Part shown: positions 23,057 through 30,451 of the stretch, piece after piece
Position numbering within the stretch: the stretch's first letter is position 1
How the letters are laid out: each line of letters starts with the position of its first letter
Assembly: GCA_963676435.2 (NCBI GenBank)
Contig: CAXXOZ010000010.1
Span: forward strand, 1-35,175
Direction of reading: 5' to 3'
DNA length: 35,175 nucleotides
From: CAXXOZ01 sp963676435
GTDB taxonomy: Bacteria; Bacillota; Clostridia; Lachnospirales; Lachnospiraceae
The notes under the pieces: generated by a model
The model's database searches: none
Told to the model about the DNA's origin: nothing
The model's input: only the letters and a program-made list of their open reading frames with translations
Translations under genes and position numbers: made by a program

Positions 23057-24004
23057 ATGAAAGTTATGGGTATTGTTGCCGGAAGAAAAAATGGTAACAG
23101 CGAGATAGCAGTTAAAGAAGCTTTATTGGCATGTCAGGAAGCAGGAGCAGAATGTACTTTGATTAATCTTTTTGATTATAATATTTTGCCTTGTACAGGA
23201 TGTGAAAGCTGTACTATGAGTATGGGCGATGTAGCTCAAGGAAAAGGTCCATATAGAGGTTGTGTTCTAAAAGAAAAAGATGATGTAGATATGCTTATTA
23301 AAGAAATGCAGCAGCAGGATGCTATAATAGTAGGATGTCCTACATATGACCTAATGCCAAGTTCAGTTTATACTAGATTTGCTCAAAGATTTTTAGCATA
23401 TGAATTAGCATTCTTATTAAAAATTGGAGAACTTAAAAAAGATCCACATCTTGTTGCAGGAATTATTGCAGTTGGTGGTTCTTGTCATGACTGGCAGGGG
23501 TTATCTCTTGAAACACTTGCGGCTACAATGTTTACACAGTCAGTACAGGTAGTTGATCAATATATGGTTACAAGAGTTGGTAGACCTGGAAATATCTTAT
23601 TAAGACCTGAACAGATTGAAAGATGTCATAAAATGGGTGAAAACATCGTTGAGGCTATTCAGACAAAAGTTGAAGAAAGAAAATGGCTTGGTGATGAAGA
23701 TCAGGGACTTTGCCCGAACTGTCACGGAGGGTTAATCTTTAAAGGTGAAGAACACTGGGACGGACTTAAATTCCCATTTGAATGTGCGGTTTGTGGAGCA
23801 GGTGGAGACTTAGTAAAAGATGAAGAAGGAAACTGTAAATTTGTTTTAGTAGAAAATGGATTATGCAGAGACAGAAATGTTAATGAATGTAGAGAACTTC
23901 ATCTTGAAGAAATTATTGCTACAAAAATTGATTTCTTCCAAAATATGCCTCTTGTAAAAGAAAAGGCTCAAAAATACAAAGATTTGCAATTTAAGTCAAT
24001 ATAA
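23057..24004 (+). CDS. Iron-sulfur-flavoprotein-like NAD(P)H/FMN oxidoreductase with zinc ribbon
   Basis: 315-residue protein. Residues 1-200 form a flavodoxin-like FMN_red fold (MKVMGIVAGRKNGNS phosphate loop, GCPTYDLMPSSVYTRFAQR near 95-113). A cysteine set C46-x2-C49-x2-C52-x16-C69 resembles the iron-sulfur flavoprotein motif but with a longer last gap, so a [4Fe-4S] cluster is likely but unproven. Residues about 217-250 carry C219-x2-C222 and C243-x2-C246, a rubredoxin- or zinc-ribbon-like module, an unusual addition. Likely a cytoplasmic electron-transfer flavoprotein or reductase; the substrate is unknown. AGGAGG precedes the start. Divergent LysR gene and a palindromic operator over the promoter indicate inducible expression. 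Confidence 0.8.
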   Translation: MKVMGIVAGRKNGNSEIAVKEALLACQEAGAECTLINLFDYNILPCTGCESCTMSMGDVAQGKGPYRGCVLKEKDDVDMLIKEMQQQDAIIVGCPTYDLMPSSVYTRFAQRFLAYELAFLLKIGELKKDPHLVAGIIAVGGSCHDWQGLSLETLAATMFTQSVQVVDQYMVTRVGRPGNILLRPEQIERCHKMGENIVEAIQTKVEERKWLGDEDQGLCPNCHGGLIFKGEEHWDGLKFPFECAVCGAGGDLVKDEEGNCKFVLVENGLCRDRNVNECRELHLEEIIATKIDFFQNMPLVKEKAQKYKDLQFKSI

Positions 24005-24014
24005 TGATAAAAAG

Positions 24015-24050
24015 CGCTGGGGAAATTATTCCCCAGCGTTTAGTTTAGTA
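24015..24050. terminator. Bidirectional terminator overlapping the end of the DUF308 gene
   Basis: Ten-base-pair stem CGCTGGGGAA (24015-24024) / TTCCCCAGCG (24029-24038) with an ATTA loop. On the minus strand the stem is followed by CTTTTTATC, on the plus strand by TTTAGTTT. The stop codon of the minus-strand DUF308 gene (24026-24028) lies in the loop, so the stem includes its last codons. Confidence 0.8.
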
Positions 24051-24598
24051 AAGTTTTTAAGTTTTTTATCAAGATATATTACAGATGCCATATTTAGAAT
24101 TGCTTCGATTAAAAGAGAAACACCTATAAAAATAATCAAAACAGATTCGGAATTAAATAAATTGATAAATATCAACAAAGATAAAATCAATGATATAAGA
24201 GAGCCGAAAACAGGTGTGAACCAGCCAGCACTTTTCAATTTTTTCAAGTCGAATGCCATTTGTGTTTTATACAAAGCTCCGAAAAGCAACATACATGCAA
24301 ATATAATTGGCATTACCTCTCCGATTTTAACTGCAAAAATCATAATAACGATTCCAAGTACTATTAGTCCTGTTCCTAAAGAAAAAGACTGAGTAAGCAT
24401 ACCAGTTTCAACATCTTCTTTAAAATATACAATCACTTTAATAATTCCCCAAATACAAAGACCGCAACCTAAAATCGTGAAAATTATGCTTTTTGACTGA
24501 TCAGGCCAGATTATTAATAAAATCCCAAGTACGACATATACAATTACCTGTACCCATTGAACCATGCCTAGATTATTCTTTTTATTTTTTTCTTCCAT
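24026..24598 (-). CDS. DUF308 / HdeD-like membrane protein
   Basis: 190-residue integral membrane protein with about six hydrophobic helices in paired repeats (e.g. WVQVIVYVVLGILLIIWPD, IIFTILGCGLCIWGIIKVIVYF), a pattern of the DUF308 family related to E. coli HdeD, an acid-resistance membrane protein. Positively charged N-terminus (MEEKNKKNN) and a KKLKNF tail. The role in Clostridia is unknown. The start is supported by GGAGG eight bases upstream. Single gene, divergent from the methyltransferase-like gene. Confidence 0.8.
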   Translation of the reverse strand: MEEKNKKNNLGMVQWVQVIVYVVLGILLIIWPDQSKSIIFTILGCGLCIWGIIKVIVYFKEDVETGMLTQSFSLGTGLIVLGIVIMIFAVKIGEVMPIIFACMLLFGALYKTQMAFDLKKLKSAGWFTPVFGSLISLILSLLIFINLFNSESVLIIFIGVSLLIEAILNMASVIYLDKKLKNFTKLNAGE

Positions 24599-24631
24599 TC
24601 TATGACCTCCGCATTTTTTTAACTACTTTAT

Positions 24632-24660
24632 ATGTTAAGCCCTACATTAAGTATAGTCAA
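24632..24660 (-). promoter_or_regulatory. Candidate promoter of DUF308 gene
   Basis: TTGACT (24655-24660), 17-base spacer, TAACAT (24632-24637) on the minus strand. Its -35 is only nine bases from the -35 of the divergent promoter at 24670, a back-to-back arrangement. Confidence 0.45.
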
Positions 24661-24669
24661 TAAATTGTT

Positions 24670-24698
24670 TTGACATTAAGTATAAATTGGAATATAAT
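24670..24698 (+). promoter_or_regulatory. Consensus sigmaA promoter of methyltransferase-like gene
   Basis: TTGACA (24670-24675), exactly 17 bases, TATAAT (24693-24698): both hexamers perfect. The strongest sigmaA promoter in the window by consensus. The leader to the ATG is about 43 bases. Confidence 0.85.
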
Positions 24699-24747
24699 TC
24701 ATAAAAATAGAAAATACTATCAAAATTTGTTTATTAGGGGGAAGAAA

Positions 24748-25605
24748 ATGGGGTTAAGAATTGCTTCTATGTATTTGCTGGAATATTCTAAGAGGGTTTA
24801 TAATATGGATTTTTCAAATACGATAAGCTTAGGAAGACAGTTTGCAGCTTTTACAAAAAAAGAGTACAGGAAATTTCAAAGTTCGAGAAACATAAAAACT
24901 TATGATGAAGAAAAAAGTTTTGAATCACCTTTTGCAGAAGAGATATTTAAAGATGTATTTGGAAAAGAAATTAAATCTGTAGATGCATATGATTATGAGG
25001 GTGCAGACATTATTCATGATTTTAATAAACCAGTAGATGAAAGCATGAAAAATAAATACACCTGTATTATTGATGGGGGAACTACTGAACATGTGTTTAA
25101 TTATCCTCAAGCAATAAAAAACTGTATAGATATGCTCTGTGTAGGTGGTCATTTTATATCTATGGTTCCTACAAATAATTTTAACGGTCATGGTCTTTAT
25201 CAATTTTCCCCAGAATTATTTTATAGTCTTTTTGTCGAAAAAAACGGTATGCAAATCGAAGATATTTTTATCGTTAAATTTTCAGCTACATGTAAAACTT
25301 GGAGAATTAAAAACAACCCTGAAGAGTTTGGAGAACGACTCCAATTTAATATAAATGTTCCAACAGAAATATTTGTAGTAGCTAAGAAGATTTCTGAACC
25401 AGAAGGAGAAATCAAGGCGCATCAAATAGATTATGAAAAAGACTGGTATAAAGAAGGAGAAAACAATAAAAAAAGTTCCAAAGATTCTTTGACAGGAAAG
25501 ATACCTAGGAAACTTTTATTTACTGTTGGACAATTTTTATATCATCCGTTAAATAAGAATAAATATATTGAAAAAATTAATCTTTATAAACTTTTAAAAA
25601 AATGA
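24748..25605 (+). CDS. Class I SAM methyltransferase-like protein, glycan-cluster type
   Basis: 285-residue protein whose central part resembles methyltransferases found in surface-glycan clusters: YTCIIDGGTTEHVFN (about 109-123), AIKNCIDMLCVGGHFISM near 127-144, and YQFSPELFYSLF near 156-167. The motif I glycine loop (GxGxG) that contacts SAM is not recognisable; the segment DAYDYEGADIIHDFN stands in the expected acceptor position. The N-terminal 60 residues and the basic C-terminal 50 are less typical. The ATG at 24748 follows AGGGGGA; a TTG at 24670 is actually the -35 box. No glycan gene is near. It overlaps the convergent DUF554 gene by 12 bases at their 3' ends. Substrate unknown; it may lack activity. 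Confidence 0.6.
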   Translation: MGLRIASMYLLEYSKRVYNMDFSNTISLGRQFAAFTKKEYRKFQSSRNIKTYDEEKSFESPFAEEIFKDVFGKEIKSVDAYDYEGADIIHDFNKPVDESMKNKYTCIIDGGTTEHVFNYPQAIKNCIDMLCVGGHFISMVPTNNFNGHGLYQFSPELFYSLFVEKNGMQIEDIFIVKFSATCKTWRIKNNPEEFGERLQFNINVPTEIFVVAKKISEPEGEIKAHQIDYEKDWYKEGENNKKSSKDSLTGKIPRKLLFTVGQFLYHPLNKNKYIEKINLYKLLKK

Positions 25606-26322
25606 TTTTATAAATGCCCATATAAAAGGGATTATAAGAGCGGGAATCATATTCCCTACTTTGATTTTTTTGCCAAATGTCAGGTTTATTCCAATTGCAA
25701 AAATTAAAACTGAGCCCACATATGAAAACTGATTTAATAGTGTATCACTTATTGCAGGAGCTATTAATCCAGCTAAAAGTGTTAGCAGTCCCTGATAAAC
25801 GAAAAGAGGGATAGCAGAAAACATACATCCAATACCCATTGTTGAAGAAAGAACAATTAGTATTATAAAGTCAAGAATTGATTTTATAAAAAGTGTACTA
25901 GGATCATGTAGTAATGCATCGTTAAAAGCTCCTAGTATAGTCATTGCACCTACACAAGTTATTAAAAAAGAATCAACAAATCCTTCGATAAATCTATCGT
26001 TTTCTTTGGCGTTAACTTTCTTTTTTAGAAAAGCTCCTAAAGTTTCAAGCCATTTTTCAATATTTATAAGTTCGCCAATAACAGCACCAATAACAAGAGA
26101 TCCAATTAAAAGCATTGCTCCTTGTGTTTTTAATGTTCCGTTATCTATATAAAGAATCCCTATAAAAACACTTGCTGCACCAATAAACATGACACAAAGT
26201 CCAAGAGCCTGAGTAATTATATCTTGAAGTCTTTTATTTATACCCTTTTTAAGTAGTAATCCAATTATTCCGCCCAGAATTACAGCGGCTGTATTTACGA
26301 TGGTTCCGATTCCTGCAAACAT
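25594..26322 (-). CDS. DUF554 family membrane protein
   Basis: 242-residue hydrophobic protein of the DUF554 (YdfK/YqgA) family: N-terminal FAGIGTIVNTAAVILGGIIGLLLKKG, the signature GSLVIGAVIGELINIE, a middle VGAMTILGAFNDALLHDPSTL (about 133-153) and about six to seven membrane helices. Possibly a transporter or channel; function not established. AGGAGG lies seven bases before the ATG. Single gene with its own promoter at 26353-26381. Its last 12 bases overlap the convergent methyltransferase-like gene, so the transcripts can form antisense pairs. Confidence 0.88.
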   Translation of the reverse strand: MFAGIGTIVNTAAVILGGIIGLLLKKGINKRLQDIITQALGLCVMFIGAASVFIGILYIDNGTLKTQGAMLLIGSLVIGAVIGELINIEKWLETLGAFLKKKVNAKENDRFIEGFVDSFLITCVGAMTILGAFNDALLHDPSTLFIKSILDFIILIVLSSTMGIGCMFSAIPLFVYQGLLTLLAGLIAPAISDTLLNQFSYVGSVLIFAIGINLTFGKKIKVGNMIPALIIPFIWAFIKSFF

Positions 26323-26352
26323 TATATACTCCTCCTTATTACTAATGTAGGT

Positions 26353-26381
26353 ATTATACTTTACATAAAAAAAGAATGCAA
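26353..26381 (-). promoter_or_regulatory. Promoter of DUF554 gene
   Basis: On the minus strand, TTGCAT (26376-26381), 17-base spacer, perfect TATAAT (26353-26358), about 30 bases before the gene start. Confidence 0.6.
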
Positions 26382-26546
26382 TTAAAAAAGTATATAAAAA
26401 CTTGAAAATAATGGATAGTTTAGCTAAAATATATTAATTTTTTATAGATAATATTTTGATATTGAAGTATAATAGTGAAGGTGAGGGTTGTTTTTTACCT
26501 TTGAAGCATTAGGGTGAGAAAAATAAGGTTTGAAGGAAGTGGAATT

Positions 26547-27401
26547 ATGGGAAAAGTTCGAATTTTTGCAGATAGTACTTGTGATTTGAGTAAAGAGTTA
26601 ATTGAAAAATATAATGTTGAAATACTCCCTCTTTATATAACAATAGGAGATAAGACTGGAAAAGACGGAGTCGAAATCACTAGCGAAGATATTTTTAAAT
26701 GGGCAGATGAAAATCAGGATACACCTAAGACATCAGCTCTTACTCCAGAAGATGCTATAAATGCAATTTCTGGATGTAAAGAAAGAAATGAAGAAGCGGT
26801 TTTTATTGGTATTTCAGAGGATATGTCATGTACATGTAATGTGCTTAGAATTGAAGCAGAAGAGCTTGAATATAGTGACAAGTTTCACATTATTAATTCG
26901 ATGAATTTATCTACTGGAATAGGGCATTTAGTTGTTCACGCTGGTATAATGGCTGAGCAGGGGAAAAGCGCTACTGAAATAGTGAAAGAAATAGAAAGTT
27001 TAAGAGAAAAAGTAAGAGCGAGTTTCGTGATAGATACTTTAACTTATCTTTATAGAGGAGGAAGATGTTCAGCAGTAACAGCACTTCTTGCCAACACATT
27101 GAAAATAAAACCTAAAATCGTCGTTAAAGATGGGAAGATGGATGTAGGTGGAAAGTATAGAGGAAATATTAAAATTGTTTTAAAAAAATATGTTGTAGAG
27201 ATGGAAGAAGCATTAAAAAATGCCAGACCAGAAAGAGTGTTTATAACTCATTCAGATATTGATGAAGAAATTGTGGAATTGGTTAGAGGATATATTAAGG
27301 GACTTAACCATTTTGAAGAAATTATTGAAACAAAGGCAGGTGGAGTTATTTCAAGCCATTGTGGACCAGGTACACTAGGTGTACTATATGTAGAAAAGTA
27401 G
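26547..27401 (+). CDS. DegV family fatty-acid-binding protein
   Basis: 284-residue DegV (EDD fold) protein. Hallmarks: VRIFADSTCDLSKELI at the N-terminus (about 4-19), YITIGDK near 36-42, TSALTP near 69-74, and the second-domain TLTYLYRGGRCSAVTALLANTLKIKPKIVV (about 169-198). DegV proteins bind a fatty acid and, as FakB, present it to the FakA kinase for phosphorylation; no fakA is in the window. The ATG at 26547 follows AAGGA; a GTG at 26514 in frame adds 11 residues and is less likely. A TATAAT at 26468-26473 may be its -10 box, but no good -35 is seen. Confidence 0.92.
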   Translation: MGKVRIFADSTCDLSKELIEKYNVEILPLYITIGDKTGKDGVEITSEDIFKWADENQDTPKTSALTPEDAINAISGCKERNEEAVFIGISEDMSCTCNVLRIEAEELEYSDKFHIINSMNLSTGIGHLVVHAGIMAEQGKSATEIVKEIESLREKVRASFVIDTLTYLYRGGRCSAVTALLANTLKIKPKIVVKDGKMDVGGKYRGNIKIVLKKYVVEMEEALKNARPERVFITHSDIDEEIVELVRGYIKGLNHFEEIIETKAGGVISSHCGPGTLGVLYVEK

Positions 27402-27418
27402 AAATTTGATAAAAAGGT

Positions 27419-27445
27419 TAATTAAGGATAGGCATATGCCGATAT
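27419..27445 (+). promoter_or_regulatory. Sigma-28 (SigD)-like promoter upstream of mbl-flgFG
   Basis: TAAT (27419-27422), 15 bases, GCCGATAT (27438-27445); the consensus is TAAA-N15-GCCGATAT, so 11 of 12 bases fit. A TATAAT (27443-27448) overlaps it. The expected start point lies close to the AAAGGAG ribosome-binding site (27451-27457), giving a very short leader, which weakens the call. Confidence 0.45.
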
Positions 27446-27463
27446 AATTGAAAGGAGATACAA

Positions 27464-28456
27464 ATGGTAGCAACAGACATTGGAATTGATTTAGGAACAG
27501 CGAGTATATTAATATATATAAAAGGCAAGGGAGTGGTTTTAAAAGAACCTTCTGTAGTTGCTTTTGATAGAGATACAAATAAAATAAAAGCTATTGGAGA
27601 GGATGCAAGAGTGATGATAGGCAGGACGCCCGGAAATATTGTAGCGGTAAGACCACTACGACAGGGCGTTATTTCTGATTATACAGTTACTGAAAAAATG
27701 TTAAAACATTTTATTCAGAAAGCTATGGGGAAAAGAAGTTTTAAAAAGCCTAGAATTAGCGTTTGCGTACCAAGTGGTGTGACTGAAGTTGAGAAAAAAG
27801 CAGTTGAAGATGCAACTTATCAAGCAGGTGCAAGAGAAGTTTCAATTATTGAAGAGCCGATAGCAGCAGCAATAGGTGCAGGTATAGATATTTCAAAACC
27901 ATGTGGAAATATGATTGTAGATATAGGTGGAGGAACTACTGATATTGCAGTTATTTCTCTTGGAGGTACGGTAGTTAGTAGCTCAATAAAGATTGCAGGT
28001 GACGATTTTGATGAAGCTATTATTAGATATATGAGAAAAAGACATAACCTTTTAATAGGAGAAAGAACAGCAGAAGAGCTAAAAGTTAAAATTGGTAGTG
28101 CATTCAAAGGATCACCGACTCTCACAATGGATGTAAGAGGTAGAAATTTAGTTTCAGGACTTCCTAGAACGATTACAGTTACATCAGAAGAAACAGAAGA
28201 AGCATTAAGAGAGGCTGTATCACAAATTGTAGAAGCAGTTCACGGAGTTTTAGAAAAAACACCACCTGAATTAGCAGCGGATATAGCAGACAGAGGGATA
28301 GTTCTCACTGGTGGAGGCTGTTTATTAAAAGGAATTGAAGAATTAATAGAAGAAAAGATTGGAATAAATACAATAACTGCTGACGACCCTATGACTTGTG
28401 TTGCAGTAGGAACAGGAAAATATGTTGAATTTTTAAGTGGTAAAAGTGAAGATTAA
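27464..28456 (+). CDS. mbl: MreB/Mbl actin-like cell shape protein
   Basis: 330-residue bacterial actin. Phosphate-binding loops DIGIDLGTASILIY (about 5-18) and VDIGGGTTDIAVISLGG near 157-173, adenosine loop IVLTGGGCLLKGIEE near 282-296 are intact. Assembles into membrane-associated filaments that guide wall synthesis. The symbol mbl rests on gene order: in Bacillus mbl precedes flhO and flhP (flgF/flgG paralogues), as here; other MreB paralogues usually sit with mreCD. Spaced 18 bases before flgF, so one operon. AAAGGAG precedes the ATG. A sigma-28-like element upstream may tie expression to motility. Confidence 0.93.
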   Translation: MVATDIGIDLGTASILIYIKGKGVVLKEPSVVAFDRDTNKIKAIGEDARVMIGRTPGNIVAVRPLRQGVISDYTVTEKMLKHFIQKAMGKRSFKKPRISVCVPSGVTEVEKKAVEDATYQAGAREVSIIEEPIAAAIGAGIDISKPCGNMIVDIGGGTTDIAVISLGGTVVSSSIKIAGDDFDEAIIRYMRKRHNLLIGERTAEELKVKIGSAFKGSPTLTMDVRGRNLVSGLPRTITVTSEETEEALREAVSQIVEAVHGVLEKTPPELAADIADRGIVLTGGGCLLKGIEELIEEKIGINTITADDPMTCVAVGTGKYVEFLSGKSED

Positions 28457-28474
28457 ACACAGGAAGGAGTATAA

Positions 28475-29248
28475 ATGGTTAGAGGACTGTATACGGCTTA
28501 TACTGGCATGTTAAACCAGCAGTACAGGCTTGATACCATCACAAACAATCTTGCTAATGCTTCAACTACAGGATATAAAAGTGAAGGAGTAACTTCTAGA
28601 TCTTTTGATGATGTGCTTGGAATAAAGATTAAAGATGGGTCTGAAAATTATGTTAACCGACAAATAGGACAATTAAACTTAGGTGTGAAAATCGGAGAAA
28701 ACTATACTGACTATGATCAGGGAGCGTTTAAAAATACCGAAAACACATATGATTTAGCTTTGGAGGGAAACGGATTTTTCTCTATATCATTTACTAACAA
28801 AAGTGGAGTTACATCTACTCTTTATACCAGAGATGGAGAATTTAGTGTTGATTCACAGGGTGCACTTAGGACAAAAGAAGGAGATTATGTCCTAGGAGAA
28901 GGAGGAGAAATATATATTCCGACTGAGGCAGTATCTATAAACATAGATTCTCAAGGCAATATAACAGCAGACGGAGAGTTTGTAGATAAATTATTAATTA
29001 CAGATTTTGAAGATTATGATTACTTAAAGAAATATGGAGAAAATCTATATATCGCACTTGAAGAAGCAGTAGAAACTGAGACTGACGCTTTGATACATCA
29101 AGGTTACCTAGAGACATCTAATGTAAATGTAGTTGAGCAAATGGTTGATATGATAAATATTTCAAGAGCGTATGAAAGCAATCAAAAAGTAATACAGGCA
29201 ATAGATGATACTTTAGATAAAGCAGTGAATCAAGTTGGACGAGTTTAG
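28475..29248 (+). CDS. flgF: Flagellar basal-body rod protein FlgF-like (FlhO)
   Basis: 257-residue axial rod protein. The N-terminal Flg_bb_rod motif MVRGLYTAYTGMLNQQ with LDTITNNLANASTTGYKSEG (about 22-41) and the C-terminal Flg_bbr_C segment SNVNVVEQMVDMINISRAYESNQK are the family marks. Exported by the flagellar type III system, so no signal peptide. It differs from its neighbour FlgG in having the looser rod-like middle region; by order it is the proximal FlgF/FlhO. AAGGAG precedes the start. Confidence 0.9.
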   Translation: MVRGLYTAYTGMLNQQYRLDTITNNLANASTTGYKSEGVTSRSFDDVLGIKIKDGSENYVNRQIGQLNLGVKIGENYTDYDQGAFKNTENTYDLALEGNGFFSISFTNKSGVTSTLYTRDGEFSVDSQGALRTKEGDYVLGEGGEIYIPTEAVSINIDSQGNITADGEFVDKLLITDFEDYDYLKKYGENLYIALEEAVETETDALIHQGYLETSNVNVVEQMVDMINISRAYESNQKVIQAIDDTLDKAVNQVGRV

Positions 29249-29266
29249 TGGAAAGGGTGGTTAAAA

Positions 29267-30085
29267 ATGGTTAGAGCATTATGGACAGCGGCTTCAGGTA
29301 TGACAGCTCAACAGACAAATGTTGATGTAATTGCAAATAATCTTGCAAATGTAAATACGGTTGGATTTAAATCTGAATCAGCTCAATTTAAGACACTTTT
29401 ATACCAAACAATACAAAATAAAACAACTAGCGCAAATGGTGAAACTAAACCTGTTGGAGCACAAGTTGGTTTAGGTACTAGGACGGCTTCTATAACTACT
29501 TCTTTTGAACAGGGTGCATTAAATCCTACTCAAAGTAATACAGACTTTGCTATTGAAGGAAAAGGTTTATTTGCTGTTCAAAGTGAAGGTGGGGAACTGT
29601 ATTACACAAGAAACGGTTCATTTAACTGGTCTTTAGCAAGTGGTGGAGGAGTAATGCTTTCTACAACTGAAGGATTGCCAGTAGTAGATACAACTGGAGC
29701 TCCAATTATTTTGGGACCAGAATATGATACAGCAAATATTACCGTTGATACAGATGGTAATGTGTGTTATCCAGATGAATTTAACAACCCTGCGAAAATA
29801 GGTATTCAGATAGGTATAGTTCAATTTTCAAATCCAGCAGGACTTGAGAAGGTTTCTGGAAGCATGTTTAAAGAAACCGAGGCATCAGGCGCTCCTGAAT
29901 ACGAGGTGGATAATGAAACACTTCCAGAAAGTACAATTAGACAAAGCGTTCTTGAAGCTTCGAATGCAAGTGTTGTTGACGAAATGGTGAATTTAATTGT
30001 TGCTCAAAGAGCTTATGAAATGAATTCAAAAGCAATTCAAGCAGCAGATGATATGATGGGTCAGGCTAATCAGCTTAAGAGATAG
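29267..30085 (+). CDS. flgG: Flagellar distal rod protein FlgG (FlhP)
   Basis: 272-residue distal rod protein. MVRALWTAASGMTAQQTNVD with VIANNLANVNTVGFKSE (about 22-38) at the N-terminus, and the C-terminal SNASVVDEMVNLIVAQRAYEMNSKAIQAADDMMGQANQLKR-type end typical of FlgG. The middle (about 100-190) is the variable D1 domain. Exported through the flagellar type III apparatus and assembled above FlgF. Eighteen bases after flgF and ten before the flgJ-like gene; same operon. Confidence 0.94.
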   Translation: MVRALWTAASGMTAQQTNVDVIANNLANVNTVGFKSESAQFKTLLYQTIQNKTTSANGETKPVGAQVGLGTRTASITTSFEQGALNPTQSNTDFAIEGKGLFAVQSEGGELYYTRNGSFNWSLASGGGVMLSTTEGLPVVDTTGAPIILGPEYDTANITVDTDGNVCYPDEFNNPAKIGIQIGIVQFSNPAGLEKVSGSMFKETEASGAPEYEVDNETLPESTIRQSVLEASNASVVDEMVNLIVAQRAYEMNSKAIQAADDMMGQANQLKR

Positions 30086-30095
30086 GAGATAGCTT

Positions 30096-30449
30096 ATGAA
30101 TAGTATATCAAGTGATAGTTTATTAACTTCATACGAGGATGTTTATTCAAATAATTCTACACAAACATCTTCTTTGCAAGGAAAACTTTCAGAAGATTTT
30201 TCAAATGCAACAGATGAAGAACTTTTAGAGGTTTGTAAAGAATTTGAAGCATATTTTGTTGAACAAACTTTTAAGGCTATGCAAAAAATGATTCCAGAAT
30301 CAGAAGATGAATCAAGTAGCAGTGCTTCTACTCTGGATATGTTTGAAGATAATCTTGTTCAAGAATATGCATCGATGGCAACTGAGGGTGAGGATCTTGG
30401 TTTGGCTCAAACATTATACGAACAAATGAAACGGAATTATAGTATATAA
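30096..30449 (+). CDS. flgJ: Rod-binding protein FlgJ, N-terminal-domain-only form
   Basis: 117-residue protein with the rod-binding Rod_C core: LLEVCKEFEAYFVEQTFKAM (about 44-63), DMFEDNLVQEYA near 86-97 and LAQTLYEQM near the end. FlgJ of proteobacteria has an added muramidase domain; here only the rod-capping part exists, as in other Gram-positive bacteria, so a separate enzyme must open the wall. The N-terminal 40 residues are low-complexity Ser/Asn-rich. Ten bases after flgG, and two bases before recD2. Confidence 0.85.
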   Translation: MNSISSDSLLTSYEDVYSNNSTQTSSLQGKLSEDFSNATDEELLEVCKEFEAYFVEQTFKAMQKMIPESEDESSSSASTLDMFEDNLVQEYASMATEGEDLGLAQTLYEQMKRNYSI

Positions 30450-30451
30450 AT

